From: Parapusillimonas granuli
Lineage (GTDB): Bacteria; Pseudomonadota; Gammaproteobacteria; Burkholderiales; Burkholderiaceae_B
Length of the DNA stretch: 64,000 nt
Reading direction: 5' to 3'
Assembly: GCF_013416525.1 (NCBI RefSeq)
Contig: NZ_JACCEM010000013.1
Coordinates: 30,825-94,824, forward strand
Of this stretch, positions 1 to 8,490 are shown piece by piece. The position numbers and the translations under genes are program-made. Under the pieces are notes generated by a model. That model did no database searches. It saw nothing but the letters and a program-made list of their open reading frames with translations, and had not been told where the DNA came from. The first letter of the stretch is position 1. Each line of letters opens with the position of its first letter.

Positions 1-2
1 GG

Positions 3-338
3 TCCGCCGGCCTGCTGGCCATGGGCTGCGCCATGGCGGTCGCCGCGATGGCGGCCGGCCTGCTGGAGCTCGCCCGTGTGCCGGAGGGCCGGGCGATGCG
101 CGATGCCTATGCGCATATGAGCGCAATGCTCCTCGCTCTGATCCTGTTCGGCGCCCGTCTGGCGCTGGGGCTGGACGGCCTGCGCCCCTTGGCGCCCGAT
201 GCGTTGTCCTTGCTGCTCGATGCGGCCGGTTTTGCGCTCCTGGTCCTCGGCGGCTGGTTCGGCGCCAAACTGGTCTACCACCATGGCGTCGGACAGAACG
301 GCCACGCCCCCGCCGGCGCGTGCCGAGCCATAAAATGA
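3..338 (+). CDS. DUF2231 family membrane protein (5' end outside window)
   Basis: The frame is already open at the window edge, so the N-terminus is missing; about 111 codons remain. Three hydrophobic stretches are visible (around MAVAAMAAGLL, MLLALILFGARLALGL and LLDAAGFALLVLGGWFGA), followed by a YHHGVG motif close to the C-terminus, as in DUF2231 four-helix inner-membrane proteins. Function is unknown; members are often found next to cytochrome c or stress genes. It is 66 bp upstream of an ECF sigma factor on the same strand and could be co-transcribed with it. The family call rests on motif and topology only. Confidence 0.6.
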   Translation, partial: SAGLLAMGCAMAVAAMAAGLLELARVPEGRAMRDAYAHMSAMLLALILFGARLALGLDGLRPLAPDALSLLLDAAGFALLVLGGWFGAKLVYHHGVGQNGHAPAGACRAIK

Positions 339-404
339 ACGGGAACGCACAGCATTCCATGGTTGTAGAACCCAGCCCATCCGCAGCGAGAATTTGGAGG
401 CGCC

Positions 405-1100
405 ATGCGACACGCCCGGGCCCATGAGGCCTTTTCAGAACATACGCCGGAAAAGGATTTGATCGCATACGCCGTCGGCGGCGACGAGGACGCCTTTGAA
501 ACCATCATGCGGCGCCACAATCGCCTGCTGTTTCGCACGGCGCGCAGCATCATGCACAGCGACACCGATGCCGAGGATGTCTTGCAGGAAGCCTATCTGC
601 ATGCCTGGCTGGCATTGGGCAGCTTCCGCGCGGAAGCCAGGCTGTCGACATGGCTGGTACGCATGGTCGTCAACGAGGCGCTTGGGCGCCTGCGACGCAA
701 AAGCGCTCAAATCATCCCATTGGACGCGGCTATGAATTCGTTCGAACCCGAAATCCAGGCCGCTCTCACGCAGAGCGCCGACCAACGGCCCGAGCGACTG
801 GCGATGCGGGCGCAGCTGCGCGAAATAATCGAGGCCCGGATCGATCTGTTGCCCGATATGTACCGCAGCATCTTCGTGCTGCGCGCGCTGGAGGAAATGA
901 GCGCGCAAGAGGTCTCGCAAGCGCTGCAAATTCCCGAAGCCACCGTGCGGACGCGCTACTTTCGCGCCCGCAACCTGCTGCGCGCGGGCTTGGCCAACGA
1001 CATCGACATGTCGCTGGAAGACGCCTTTTCGTTCGACGGCGAGCGCTGCGACCGTATCGTGGCCAAGGTCCTGTCCAGGATCAGGGCGGAAAAAAACTAG
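405..1100 (+). CDS. ECF-type RNA polymerase sigma factor
   Basis: The 231-aa product has sigma region 2 at about residues 25-95 (AFETIMRRHNRLLFRTAR, then DAEDVLQEAYLHAW and STWLVRMVVNEAL) and region 4 at about 145-200 (LPDMYRSIFVLRALEEMS and a helix-turn-helix ending in TVRTRYFRARNLLR). It should direct RNA polymerase to a specific promoter set. A GGAGG at 396-400, 4 nt before the ATG, supports this start. The C-terminal tail beyond region 4 (FSFDGERCDRIVAKVLSRI) is longer than in minimal ECF factors; I recall the same tail in Burkholderiales relatives. No anti-sigma gene lies downstream; one could lie upstream of the window. It is distinct from the rpoE at 15 kb. Confidence 0.85.
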   Translation: MRHARAHEAFSEHTPEKDLIAYAVGGDEDAFETIMRRHNRLLFRTARSIMHSDTDAEDVLQEAYLHAWLALGSFRAEARLSTWLVRMVVNEALGRLRRKSAQIIPLDAAMNSFEPEIQAALTQSADQRPERLAMRAQLREIIEARIDLLPDMYRSIFVLRALEEMSAQEVSQALQIPEATVRTRYFRARNLLRAGLANDIDMSLEDAFSFDGERCDRIVAKVLSRIRAEKN

Positions 1101-1110
1101 CCGGGCCCCA

Positions 1111-1140
1111 CGGCAAGGCCGGTCGGCGCCGGCCTTGCCG
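1111..1140. terminator. 12-bp perfect stem-loop between convergent genes
   Basis: Arms 1111-1122 and 1129-1140 are perfectly complementary around a 6-nt loop. It lies between the stop of the sigma factor (1100) and the stop of convergent lptF (1169). There is no uridine tract directly after the stem on either strand; on the minus strand a run of seven T lies farther on, inside the sigma factor 3' end. A bidirectional terminator or mRNA-end stabiliser is the likely role. Confidence 0.55.
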
Positions 1141-1168
1141 AATTCTTGACGCGACGGGCCGTGGGCCC

Positions 1169-2290
1169 CTAGACCGCGGGATCCTGCCTCGCCCTGTCCT
1201 TCGGCGCCTTGACGCGCAGCTTGCGCCACAGCATGTAAGCCATCAGCGCCGTGAAAATGGCATGCACCAGCCAGACGCCCACCCCGAAGCTCAGCTGCCC
1301 GTTGCCGATCCAGCCCCGCGACAGGTTGATCAAGTTCATGTATAGCAAGCCGACCAGCCCGGCGATCAGAAAATCCCCCGAACGCCCGAGCCGCGGATTC
1401 ACCGAGCCCAGCGGAATGGCCAACAGCGCGAGATTCAGCGCCGCCAGCGGCAGCGCCAGCCGCCACATGATCTGCGACCGGGCTTCGTCGGTATCGTCCG
1501 CGAACAGCTGCATGGTCGGCCTGGCCTTGATCTGGCTTTCCGCCAACTGGCGCGCCGCATCGATCGAGCTGGCGCTGGCCTTGCTTTCCAGCCGGAACCC
1601 GTAGCGCTCGAAATCCACCAGGCGGAAATCCGGCCGGCCGGGCTTGAGATCGTAGCGATGGCCCTCGCTCAGGACCAGGAAACGGTCGCCGTTGGCTTCC
1701 TCCTGGATGCGCGCGCCCTGCGCGGTGACCACGCTCAGCCATTCCTGATCCACCACGCGGGCGATGATGTTGCCCATCTCCTGGCCCGGCTGCGTGGGCT
1801 GTTCCGCGAAAAACACCCGCGCGCCGTCATTGGTTTCAATGAACTGGCCGGTCGTCACCTTGGAAAGATCAGAGCGCTGCTCGTAGCGCTGCCGATACTC
1901 GGTGATCTGCCGATAGGCCCAGGGGGACGCGGCCAGCGTCAGCACCGCGATCACCAGGGCGATCGGCACCGCGCAGCGCAGAATCGGCCCTATCCAGTCC
2001 TTCAGCGACAAGCCGCTTGCGAACCAGACCACCATTTCGGATTCGCGAAAGCTGCGAGTGACCGTCGTCAGGACGGCGATGAACAGGGACACGGACAAGA
2101 TCACCGGCAAGGCGGTGATGCTGGAAAAAGTGGCCAGGCCGAACACCACGTCGGCGCCGATGGACCCGTTCGCGGCTTCCCCCAGCAAGCGCACCAGCAG
2201 CACGCTGAGCCACACGACCAGCAGCGTCGACAGCACGACGCCGGCGTGGCTCATGATTTCAGAGACTACGGAACGCTTGAATAGTGACAT
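1169..2290 (-). CDS. lptF: LPS export ABC transporter permease LptF
   Basis: The 373-aa product belongs to the YjgP/YjgQ family: paired transmembrane helices at the N-terminus (about 15-40, 60-85, 100-125), a periplasmic beta-jellyroll-like region at about 130-265 (TGQFIETNDGARVFFAEQ ... YGFRLES), and paired helices at the C-terminus. LptF with LptG and two LptB form the inner-membrane motor that extracts LPS and feeds it to LptC-LptA. The gene is divergent from pepA, as commonly seen in Proteobacteria. Unusually, no lptG follows: the next gene downstream is a convergent sigma factor. LptF is favoured over LptG because of the pepA neighbour and the start MSLFKRSVVSE; the distinction is moderately certain. 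Confidence 0.88.
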   Translation of the reverse strand: MSLFKRSVVSEIMSHAGVVLSTLLVVWLSVLLVRLLGEAANGSIGADVVFGLATFSSITALPVILSVSLFIAVLTTVTRSFRESEMVVWFASGLSLKDWIGPILRCAVPIALVIAVLTLAASPWAYRQITEYRQRYEQRSDLSKVTTGQFIETNDGARVFFAEQPTQPGQEMGNIIARVVDQEWLSVVTAQGARIQEEANGDRFLVLSEGHRYDLKPGRPDFRLVDFERYGFRLESKASASSIDAARQLAESQIKARPTMQLFADDTDEARSQIMWRLALPLAALNLALLAIPLGSVNPRLGRSGDFLIAGLVGLLYMNLINLSRGWIGNGQLSFGVGVWLVHAIFTALMAYMLWRKLRVKAPKDRARQDPAV

Positions 2291-2346
2291 GAGAGAATAT
2301 GCGGGATAATCATAAGCATCCTACGGACACTCATCGGGAAACTCGA

Positions 2347-3864
2347 ATGGAATTTAGCACACAGACCTCTGCTTCATTGCATCAATTGAAAACAGCGGCG
2401 CTGGCCGTCGGCGTGTACACCGGCGGCGCGCTGAGCCCGGCCGCCGAAACCATCGATCGCGCGAGCAACGGCGCCGTGAGCGCGGCGCTCAAGGCTGAAT
2501 TCAAAGCCAAGGCCGGCAGCCATCTGGCCCTGCACAACCTGCCCGGCGTCAGCGCCGCACGCGTCATTTTAGTCGGCCTGGGCGCACAAGACGCCTATGC
2601 CGCCTCGGTGCATGCCAACGCCGAAGAGGCTTTCGCGAGATATTGCGTCGGCGCCAGTCTGGCCGAAGGCGTCTCCACGCTCGCCGCCATCGATTGCCCG
2701 GACGCCACCCTGCGCGCCCGCGCCCGGTCCGCCGCGTGCGCGGCCGGCCTGTCGGTCTACCGGTACACCGCCACCCTGGGCAAGGAAAAAGACGCCCTGC
2801 CCAAGCTCAAGAAGTTCACCGTCTGGGTCCCGCGCGCCCAGGCCACGCAGGCGCAGGCCGGCCTGCGCGAAGGCCGCGCCATCGCCAACGGCATGAACCT
2901 CACTCGCGAGCTGGGCGACCTGCCCCCCAACGTCTGCACGCCCACCTATCTGGGCAACACGGCCAAGAAGCTCGCCAAGGAATTCAAGTCGCTCAAGGCG
3001 GAAGTCCTGAACGCCAAGCAGATCGAAGCCCTCAAGATGGGCTCCTTCCTCTCGGTGGCGCGGGGCTCCTACGAACCGCCCGCCTTCATCGTGCTCAGGC
3101 ACGCTGCCGCCGGCGGCAAGGCGGCATCCAAGGGCGACAAGGGTCCCATCGTCCTGGTCGGCAAAGGCATCACCTTCGACTCCGGCGGCATCTCGATCAA
3201 GCCGGCCGCCAACATGGACGAAATGAAGTACGACATGTGCGGCGCCGCCAGCGTGCTGGGCACGCTGCGCGCCATCGCCGAACTCGAGCTCGGCCGCGAA
3301 GTCATCGGCCTGATCCCCGCGTGCGAGAACCTGCCCAGCGGCCGCGCCAACAAACCGGGCGACGTGGTCACCAGCATGTCCGGCCAGACCATCGAAATCC
3401 TCAACACCGACGCCGAAGGCCGCCTCGTGCTGTGCGACGCCCTGACCTACGCCGAGCGCTTCAAGCCGGCCGCCGTCATCGACATCGCCACCCTGACCGG
3501 CGCCTGCGTGGTGGCGCTGGGCCACGTCAACAGCGGGCTCTTCAGCAAGAACGACGAGCTGGCCGACAGCCTGCTGAAGGCGGGGCTGGAAGCCCACGAC
3601 ACCGCCTGGCGCATGCCGCTGGACGACGCCTACCAGGAACAGCTGCACTCGAATTTCGCCGACATGGCCAATATCGGCGGCATGCCGGCCGGGTCCGTCA
3701 CGGCGGCCTGCTTCCTGTCGCGCTTCACGAAGAACTACCCCTGGGCCCACCTCGACATCGCCGGCACGGCGTGGCGCGGCGGCAAGGACAAGGGCGCATC
3801 GGGGCGCCCGGTTCCCCTGCTGGTCCATTATCTGCTGGCGCAGGCGGGCAAGCCCGGCGCATGA
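2347..3864 (+). CDS. pepA: leucyl aminopeptidase (M17)
   Basis: Cytosolic hexameric dimetallo-aminopeptidase that removes N-terminal residues from peptides. With the ATG at 2347 the protein is 505 aa, matching the family (about 500). The frame stays open 16 codons upstream, but the start [12 protein letters not shown] agrees with family length. The metal and catalytic segment is clear: [16 protein letters not shown] at about 280, the [12 protein letters not shown] helix, and the M17 signature [10 protein letters not shown] at about 353. The N-terminal domain (1-165) is the less conserved regulatory or DNA-binding part. The stop overlaps the holC start (ATGA at 3861-3864). A weak promoter candidate (GTGACA 2284-2289, GATAAT 2305-2310) lies in the shared lptF-pepA region, with a short 15-bp spacer. 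Confidence 0.95.
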   Translation: MEFSTQTSASLHQLKTAALAVGVYTGGALSPAAETIDRASNGAVSAALKAEFKAKAGSHLALHNLPGVSAARVILVGLGAQDAYAASVHANAEEAFARYCVGASLAEGVSTLAAIDCPDATLRARARSAACAAGLSVYRYTATLGKEKDALPKLKKFTVWVPRAQATQAQAGLREGRAIANGMNLTRELGDLPPNVCTPTYLGNTAKKLAKEFKSLKAEVLNAKQIEALKMGSFLSVARGSYEPPAFIVLRHAAAGGKAASKGDKGPIVLVGKGITFDSGGISIKPAANMDEMKYDMCGAASVLGTLRAIAELELGREVIGLIPACENLPSGRANKPGDVVTSMSGQTIEILNTDAEGRLVLCDALTYAERFKPAAVIDIATLTGACVVALGHVNSGLFSKNDELADSLLKAGLEAHDTAWRMPLDDAYQEQLHSNFADMANIGGMPAGSVTAACFLSRFTKNYPWAHLDIAGTAWRGGKDKGASGRPVPLLVHYLLAQAGKPGA

Positions 3865-4313
3865 GCCGCATAGACTTCGCCTTCGGCGCCGGCGACCGAC
3901 TGCGCATGGCCTGCCAGGTCGCCGGCAAGCAGTACCTGGCCGGCCGCCGCCTGGTCGTCTATACGCAGGACCCCGCCCGGCTGGCCAAGTTCGACCAGCT
4001 GCTGTGGGGCTTCGAAGCCACGGCCTTCGTGCCCCACGTCCACGTCGACGACGCGCTCGCCTCCGTGACCCCGGTGCTGCTGACCAGCCAGCCGCCGCTG
4101 CCGCCGGAACCCGGCGCATCCGGGGCGCCGTGCTGGCTGCTCAACCTGGACCTGCAATGCCCTCCGGGGGCGGAGCGCTTCGAGCGGGTCCTGGAAATCG
4201 TGTCCGGCCACGACGAAGACAAGCTCGCCGCGCGCAACCGCTGGCGCGAATACCAGGCGGCCGGCCACACCCTGCACGCTCATGACGTCTCGGCGTCGGC
4301 GCCGAAGCGCTGA
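3861..4313 (+). CDS. holC: DNA polymerase III chi subunit
   Basis: The 150-aa product matches HolC: N-terminal [11 protein letters not shown], then [33 protein letters not shown] and a conserved C-terminal [17 protein letters not shown] helix. The chi subunit with psi bridges the clamp-loader complex to single-strand binding protein during replication. The start is set by the ATGA overlap with pepA; the pepA-holC pairing is common in beta- and gammaproteobacteria. Some 150 bp without an obvious terminator separate it from the next gene. Confidence 0.92.
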   Translation: MSRIDFAFGAGDRLRMACQVAGKQYLAGRRLVVYTQDPARLAKFDQLLWGFEATAFVPHVHVDDALASVTPVLLTSQPPLPPEPGASGAPCWLLNLDLQCPPGAERFERVLEIVSGHDEDKLAARNRWREYQAAGHTLHAHDVSASAPKR

Positions 4314-4471
4314 ACTCCGGGCGCGCACGGTGGTCTCAAGACCAGTATGGTCCTTCTTTCAGCGTTTCGGCGTTGACGGCATATGGCTATAGGTAGATAC
4401 CTTCTTGCATTTTCAGCTATTTGTCAGTTAATCTTAGCATTAAAGTTTCTATCCATCTCAAAGGAAGCATC

Positions 4472-5179
4472 ATGAGCGATTTTCGTCCAACTTTGGCTGA
4501 CAACGGCGGCTACACCACCGCCGCGTCGGCAGCGGTGCGCAACCGCGTCATGCGCAACACTTATTGGCTGCTCGCCCTGTCGTTGGTCCCCACGGTCCTG
4601 GGCGCGCTGGTCGGCCTGAACACGGGCATCAACCAGGTCATGGGCTCCAGCCCGGGCATGAGCGTCATCGTCTTCCTCATCGGGGCGTTCGGTCTCATGT
4701 ATCTCATCGAGCGCAACAAGAACAGTTCCATGGGGGTGGCGCTGCTGCTGGCCTTCACGTTCTTCATGGGCATCATGCTGTCGCGGCTGCTGGGCCATGT
4801 CATGGGCCTGGCCAACGGTTCGCAGCTGATCATGCTGGCGTTCGGCGGCACGGCGGTGGTGTTCGGCGCCATGGCAAGCGTCGCCAGCACCAGCAAGCGT
4901 GATTTCTCCACGATGCACAAGTTCTTGTTCATCGGGGTGATCATGCTGATCGTGGCGTCGCTGGCCAATATATTCCTGCAGTTGCCGGCGCTGATGCTGA
5001 CCATTTCGGTGCTGGCCATCGGCATTTTCTCGGCGCTGCTCCTGGTGGATTTGCAGCGGGTGATCAATGGCGGCGAAACCAACTACGTTTCGGCTACGCT
5101 GGCGGTGTATCTGGACGTCTACAATATTTTCGCGAATCTGCTGATGCTGCTGGGGATTTTTGGCGGCGATCGGGAATAA
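4472..5179 (+). CDS. Bax inhibitor-1 / YccA family membrane protein
   Basis: The 235-aa product has about seven hydrophobic helices and a cytosolic N-terminus that begins MSDFRPTLADNGGY. The BI-1 family features are the NTYWLLALSLVPTVLGALVG first helix and the closing DVYNIFANLLMLLGIFGG. In E. coli YccA interacts with FtsH and slows degradation of SecY; other members act as pH-gated calcium leak channels. The start at 4472 is chosen because AAGGAAG at 4461-4467 is well placed; the frame is open 17 codons farther upstream without such a site. It is followed by an intrinsic terminator and looks monocistronic. Confidence 0.9.
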   Translation: MSDFRPTLADNGGYTTAASAAVRNRVMRNTYWLLALSLVPTVLGALVGLNTGINQVMGSSPGMSVIVFLIGAFGLMYLIERNKNSSMGVALLLAFTFFMGIMLSRLLGHVMGLANGSQLIMLAFGGTAVVFGAMASVASTSKRDFSTMHKFLFIGVIMLIVASLANIFLQLPALMLTISVLAIGIFSALLLVDLQRVINGGETNYVSATLAVYLDVYNIFANLLMLLGIFGGDRE

Positions 5180-5204
5180 GCAGTATTTCCCTGCTCCCTA
5201 AAGT

Positions 5205-5257
5205 GCCGGCTCTTCTGGTTCCCGATTGGGAGCCGTGAGAGCCGGCCTTGTTTTTTT
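5205..5257 (+). terminator. rho-independent terminator of the BI-1 family gene
   Basis: GCCGGCTCT (5205-5213) pairs with AGAGCCGGC (5238-5246), and a run of seven T follows at 5251-5257. It lies 25 bp after the stop codon at 5179. The reverse strand has no T run after the stem, so it acts in the plus direction only. Confidence 0.85.
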
Positions 5258-5470
5258 GTGTCTTCGCGCGGCCTGTTTATTGATCGTTGCGCCGTTATTG
5301 GTTTCTTGACGCGGCCTGCCAGGTGCTGCGCGGGCGCTCTTGCTCCCGTGACCCGGTCCTGCTGCGCAGGACTGCCCGTCCAAAGCACGCCTGTCGGGAC
5401 GAGCCAAAACCGGGGAGTTCTGGCCAACGGCCAGAACCGCCTTCGCCTAGCCCGATGCCCCGATATGCCG
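5258..5470. other. gene-free stretch with a 9-bp hairpin
   Basis: Together with the terminator before and the repeat after, this makes a gap of 383 bp between stop codons. No convincing gene is seen on either strand. A perfect 9-bp hairpin (5417-5425 with 5429-5437, loop AAC) could end transcription from the minus-strand rarD gene, since a TTTT follows a few bases later on that strand. No similarity to a known RNA gene is recognised. Confidence 0.4.
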
Positions 5471-5560
5471 AGCAGACCGTGTTCAATGACCTGATGGACA
5501 ACACACCAAGCAGACCGTGTTCCATGCCCTGATGAGCAACAAGCCAAGCAGGCCGCGCAC
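5471..5560. repeat. 38-bp direct tandem repeat, about 2.4 copies
   Basis: AGCAGACCGTGTT begins at 5471 and again at 5509, and a degenerate third copy (AGCAGGCCGCG) begins at 5547, giving a strict 38-bp period. Copies 1 and 2 also share the middle section ending in CTGATG. The third copy runs up to the rarD stop codon at 5563. It is an intergenic minisatellite-like repeat on the 3' side of rarD. Confidence 0.7.
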
Positions 5561-5562
5561 CC

Positions 5563-6444
5563 CTACCGCCGAGCAGCCAAAGCACGCGCCCCATCCGCCG
5601 CCACCAGCACCACCGCCACCCAGATCGGCACATAAGTGAACCACGCAGCCACCGGCACTTCCTCGCTCAAGAACAAAAAAGCCACCCAGAACAGCAGCAC
5701 CGGCTCCACATACCCCAGCAAGCCAAACAGCCCCAACGGCAAATACCGGCTCGCCGACAAATAAGCGATCAGCGCCGCGGAACTGATCGCGCCCAGCACC
5801 GGCACCAGGAACAGCAGCGCCGGACGCAGCTGGAACTGCTCCACCACCCCGACCTCCTGGCCGCCCAGAATGAAAAAAGCCGCGGGGACCATCAGCATCA
5901 TGTCGAACCACAGCGTACTGAGCGAACCCGTGCGCAGCTTCCGCCGCAGAATGAAATAAGGCGGATACCCGAACATCACCAGCGCCGTCACCCACGAGAA
6001 CGCCCCCGTGCGCAGGAACTCATGGGCCACTCCGAGGACGGCGATGGCGACCGCGGCGGTTTGCAGCCGGTTCAGCTTTTCCTTGTAGAGCACTCGGCCG
6101 ACCAGCACCATCACCAGCGGCAGCAGAAAATACCCCATGGAGACATCCAGCGCCCTCTGGTGCAAAGGCGCCCAGACGAACAGCCAAAGCTGGGCGCCTA
6201 TCAAGGCCGAACTCAGAGGCAGCAGCAGCCAGAGGCGCCACTCCCGGCGCAGCCGCCCGAAGACCTGCGCCACCTCCTTCCAGCCGCGCGAACGCGCGAG
6301 CAGCACCGCCACGGCGGGCAGGCAAAGCAAGATGCGCCAGGCGAATATCTCGGCGCCGTCCAGGGGATGCAGCAAAGTCGTGTAGTAATACAGGACCGCG
6401 AACAGCACCGAGGACAGGACGGAAAGGACGACGCCGCGTGTCAT
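5563..6444 (-). CDS. rarD: EamA/RarD-type drug/metabolite permease
   Basis: The 293-aa product has about ten transmembrane helices in two EamA repeats and starts MTRGVVLSVLSSVLFAVLYYYTTLL. The segments IFAWRILLCLP, SMGYFLLPLVMVLVGRVLYKEKL and FGLLGYVEPVLLFWVAFLFL match the RarD subgroup of the DMT superfamily. The substrate is unknown; RarD proteins are commonly labelled chloramphenicol-sensitive or amino-acid-related exporters without direct proof. The start codon overlaps the stop of the upstream PIN-domain gene by 4 nt, so the two are likely translationally coupled at the end of the recO operon. Confidence 0.8.
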   Translation of the reverse strand: MTRGVVLSVLSSVLFAVLYYYTTLLHPLDGAEIFAWRILLCLPAVAVLLARSRGWKEVAQVFGRLRREWRLWLLLPLSSALIGAQLWLFVWAPLHQRALDVSMGYFLLPLVMVLVGRVLYKEKLNRLQTAAVAIAVLGVAHEFLRTGAFSWVTALVMFGYPPYFILRRKLRTGSLSTLWFDMMLMVPAAFFILGGQEVGVVEQFQLRPALLFLVPVLGAISSAALIAYLSASRYLPLGLFGLLGYVEPVLLFWVAFLFLSEEVPVAAWFTYVPIWVAVVLVAADGARALAARR

Positions 6445-7022
6445 GGCGAGCCGACGAGCTTGTTGACCCGGAACAGCCGCTCGCGCCTCAGTATGGTTTC
6501 CAGCGGTTCGAGGTCTTTGTGCGGCGCCAGGGCGTAGGCCGGCAGCGCGCTCAGCAGGCCTTGCGTGGCATCCGGGTATTGCTGCCAGCAGCGCAGCAGG
6601 AATTCATCCGGGTCGAACAGGCCCAGGCCCATCCCGCGCAATTCCGCGCGATTGAAATCCCGAGTGTTCCGCGTCAGGATGCCGGCTTCCAGCCCCGGCC
6701 ACCGGGCCAGGGCCGCCCGGCCCGCCGCCACCACGTGCCAGTCCTTCGGATCGCTGCGCCGCAAGCCGGTTTTATAGGCCTCGACGCCGCCCTGGTCGGC
6801 CTCGGGGAAGGCCTGCTGCAATTCCCGCCACTGGGCGTGGACGTCCTCGTCGGGCACGCCCCACAGACGGGCGGCATTGCGGCGCCATTCGTCGCCGATG
6901 ACGGGGCTCCAGACCGGCCGGAAACAGGCCTGCCCGGCCAGGTGCAGCAGGCCCCGGCGCAGGACGTTGGAGATCAGGACGCAGGTGTCCAGGACCAGGA
7001 TATCGGGCACGCGCTTGTTCAT
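6441..7022 (-). CDS. PIN-domain protein (putative ribonuclease), no partner antitoxin
   Basis: The 193-aa product starts DILVLDTCVLISN, the first PIN motif with its metal-binding aspartate near residue 12. DPKDWHVVAAG at about 92-102 and ILTRNTRDFNRAEL at about 118-132 match the later acidic motifs. PIN domains are Mg-dependent RNA nucleases, often toxins of VapBC pairs. No small antitoxin-like frame lies immediately up- or downstream: upstream is recO (3-bp gap) and downstream rarD (4-bp overlap). The C-terminal 50 residues extend past the PIN core. A stand-alone housekeeping-linked PIN protein fits better than a mobile toxin, but activity is not shown. Confidence 0.7.
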   Translation of the reverse strand: MNKRVPDILVLDTCVLISNVLRRGLLHLAGQACFRPVWSPVIGDEWRRNAARLWGVPDEDVHAQWRELQQAFPEADQGGVEAYKTGLRRSDPKDWHVVAAGRAALARWPGLEAGILTRNTRDFNRAELRGMGLGLFDPDEFLLRCWQQYPDATQGLLSALPAYALAPHKDLEPLETILRRERLFRVNKLVGSP

Positions 7023-7025
7023 CGC

Positions 7026-7610
7026 TCAATATCTTTGCAGCTCCATCAGGACCTTGCGCGTCTGGAGCGGACGGCCCAGCAGTTCGTCCAGGCGCTCCCG
7101 CAGCCGCCGCCGCAATTGCGGCTCCAGCGCCGCATCGTCGAAATCGGGGCTGTCGCTTTCCATGCCGTAGCCGGTTTCATGCAGCAGCGTCCATTCGAAG
7201 CGGCGCAATGCGCTTGCGGCCGGCTGCTGCGACGCCAGCTGCCGCAGGGCGGCATCGTAGGCGTCGAACAGAACGGGATGAGGGTCTTCGCGCGGCAACA
7301 GGCGCAGCAGCAGCTCGTTCATGTACCAGGCGGACATGTGCGCCCGGCCGGACAGCCGGCGCACGCCCGCGCATTCGGCGCGGGTCAGGGTCTTGACTTC
7401 CCCCGCCCCGCTCCAGGAGATCGCCAGCGGCTGGAAGGCGGACAAGACGGGCCGCAAGACCGAATAAGGCCTTTTCGCGCCCCGGGCCGCCAGCGACACC
7501 ACGCCGTGCTCGCGCGCGAACGCCTGGACCAGCAGCGAGGTTTCGCGCCAGGGCGAGGAATGCAGCAGGTAGGCCTCGGCATCCTGGACGCGCAGCGCCC
7601 TTCTATTCAT
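7026..7610 (-). CDS. recO: DNA repair protein RecO, internally short
   Basis: RecO helps RecR load RecA onto SSB-coated single strands. The 194-aa product has the N-terminal OB fold (AYLLHSSPWRETSLLVQAF, then ARGAKRPYSVLRPVLSAFQPL and GEVKTLTRAE) and the helical middle (MSAWYMNELLLRLLPRED, LRRFEWTLLHETGYG). After GYG it goes almost directly to the terminal LRERLDELLGRPLQTRKVLMEL helix. About 45 residues present in the 242-aa E. coli protein are absent, without any frame break. The ATG lies inside the 3' end of era (8-nt overlap), in the usual rnc-era-recO order. Confidence 0.88.
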   Translation of the reverse strand: MNRRALRVQDAEAYLLHSSPWRETSLLVQAFAREHGVVSLAARGAKRPYSVLRPVLSAFQPLAISWSGAGEVKTLTRAECAGVRRLSGRAHMSAWYMNELLLRLLPREDPHPVLFDAYDAALRQLASQQPAASALRRFEWTLLHETGYGMESDSPDFDDAALEPQLRRRLRERLDELLGRPLQTRKVLMELQRY

Positions 7611-8490
7611 ACCCCAGTTCGCGCAGGGCGCTCTCGCGGTCCGACCAGCCCTTGCGCACCTTGATGTAGACCTCCAGGTGCACCGGCTTGTCCAGGAGCT
7701 TGATCATGTCCTGGCGCGCCTCGGAGGCGATGCGTTTCATGTGGGCGCCGCCCGCCCCCAGCAGGATGGGCCGATAGCCTTCGCGTTCGACCAGCACGCA
7801 AGCGGCCACGCGCACGCCGGTGTCGTCCTCTTCCCATTGCTCTATCATGACGGTGCATCCGTAGGGAAGCTCGTCGCCCACCAGGCGGAAGATTTTTTCG
7901 CGGATGAGTTCCGCGGCGATGAAGCGGACCGGGCGGTCGGTCAGCGTGTCCGCTTCGAACATCGGCTCGCCTTCGGGCAGGCGCGCAGCGATCTCGTTCA
8001 GCAGTTCCTCGAGCTGCACGCCGCGCAGGGCGCTGACCGGCACCACGGCGGAATACGGGAACTGCGCCATGATCTTGCTCACGTAAGAGAACATGTCGTT
8101 CTTGTTCTTGAGCGCGTCGATCTTGTTGACCACCAGTATGGTGTTGCCGTCCTTCGGCAGCAAAGGCAGCAATTGCGCGTCGCCCGCCGACCACTTGCCC
8201 GCCTCGACCACGTGCACCACGACGTCGACGTCGGCCAGCGCCTGGGTGACCACCCGGTTCATCATGCGGTTCATCGCCCCGCCGTGGCGGGTCTGGAAGC
8301 CGGGCGTGTCGACGAACACGAATTGCTCGTTCTCGCGGGTCAGCACGCCGTGGATGCGGTGCCGCGTGGTCTGGGCCTTGCGCGACACGATGGAGATCTT
8401 GGTGCCGATGAGGGCGTTGGTCAGCGTGGACTTGCCGACGTTGGGCCGGCCCACGACGGCCACGAAGCCGCAGCGATGGGGAGTGGTCAT
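7603..8490 (-). CDS. era: GTPase Era
   Basis: The 295-aa product begins [22 protein letters not shown]. It has the GTPase motifs G1 [10 protein letters not shown]3 DTPGF and G4 NKID, and a C-terminal KH domain around [18 protein letters not shown]. Era binds the 3' end of 16S rRNA and helps 30S maturation at the inner membrane. The start codon forms an ATGA overlap with the rnc stop (8487-8490); the frame is open further upstream, but this start fits the family length (about 300). Confidence 0.97.
   Translation of the reverse strand: MTTPHRCGFVAVVGRPNVGKSTLTNALIGTKISIVSRKAQTTRHRIHGVLTRENEQFVFVDTPGFQTRHGGAMNRMMNRVVTQALADVDVVVHVVEAGKWSAGDAQLLPLLPKDGNTILVVNKIDALKNKNDMFSYVSKIMAQFPYSAVVPVSALRGVQLEELLNEIAARLPEGEPMFEADTLTDRPVRFIAAELIREKIFRLVGDELPYGCTVMIEQWEEDDTGVRVAACVLVEREGYRPILLGAGGAHMKRIASEARQDMIKLLDKPVHLEVYIKVRKGWSDRESALRELGYE

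Noticed and set aside
4331..4344. TGGTCT/AGACCA inverted repeat as a holC terminator
   Set aside because: The loop would be only two bases and no U tract follows directly.
5180..5562. CRISPR-like array
   Set aside because: The repeat has a 38-bp period without unique spacers, only 2.4 copies and no cas genes.
6441..7610. VapBC-type toxin-antitoxin pair
   Set aside because: Only the PIN protein is present; no small partner gene up- or downstream, since recO and rarD flank it within 3 bp.
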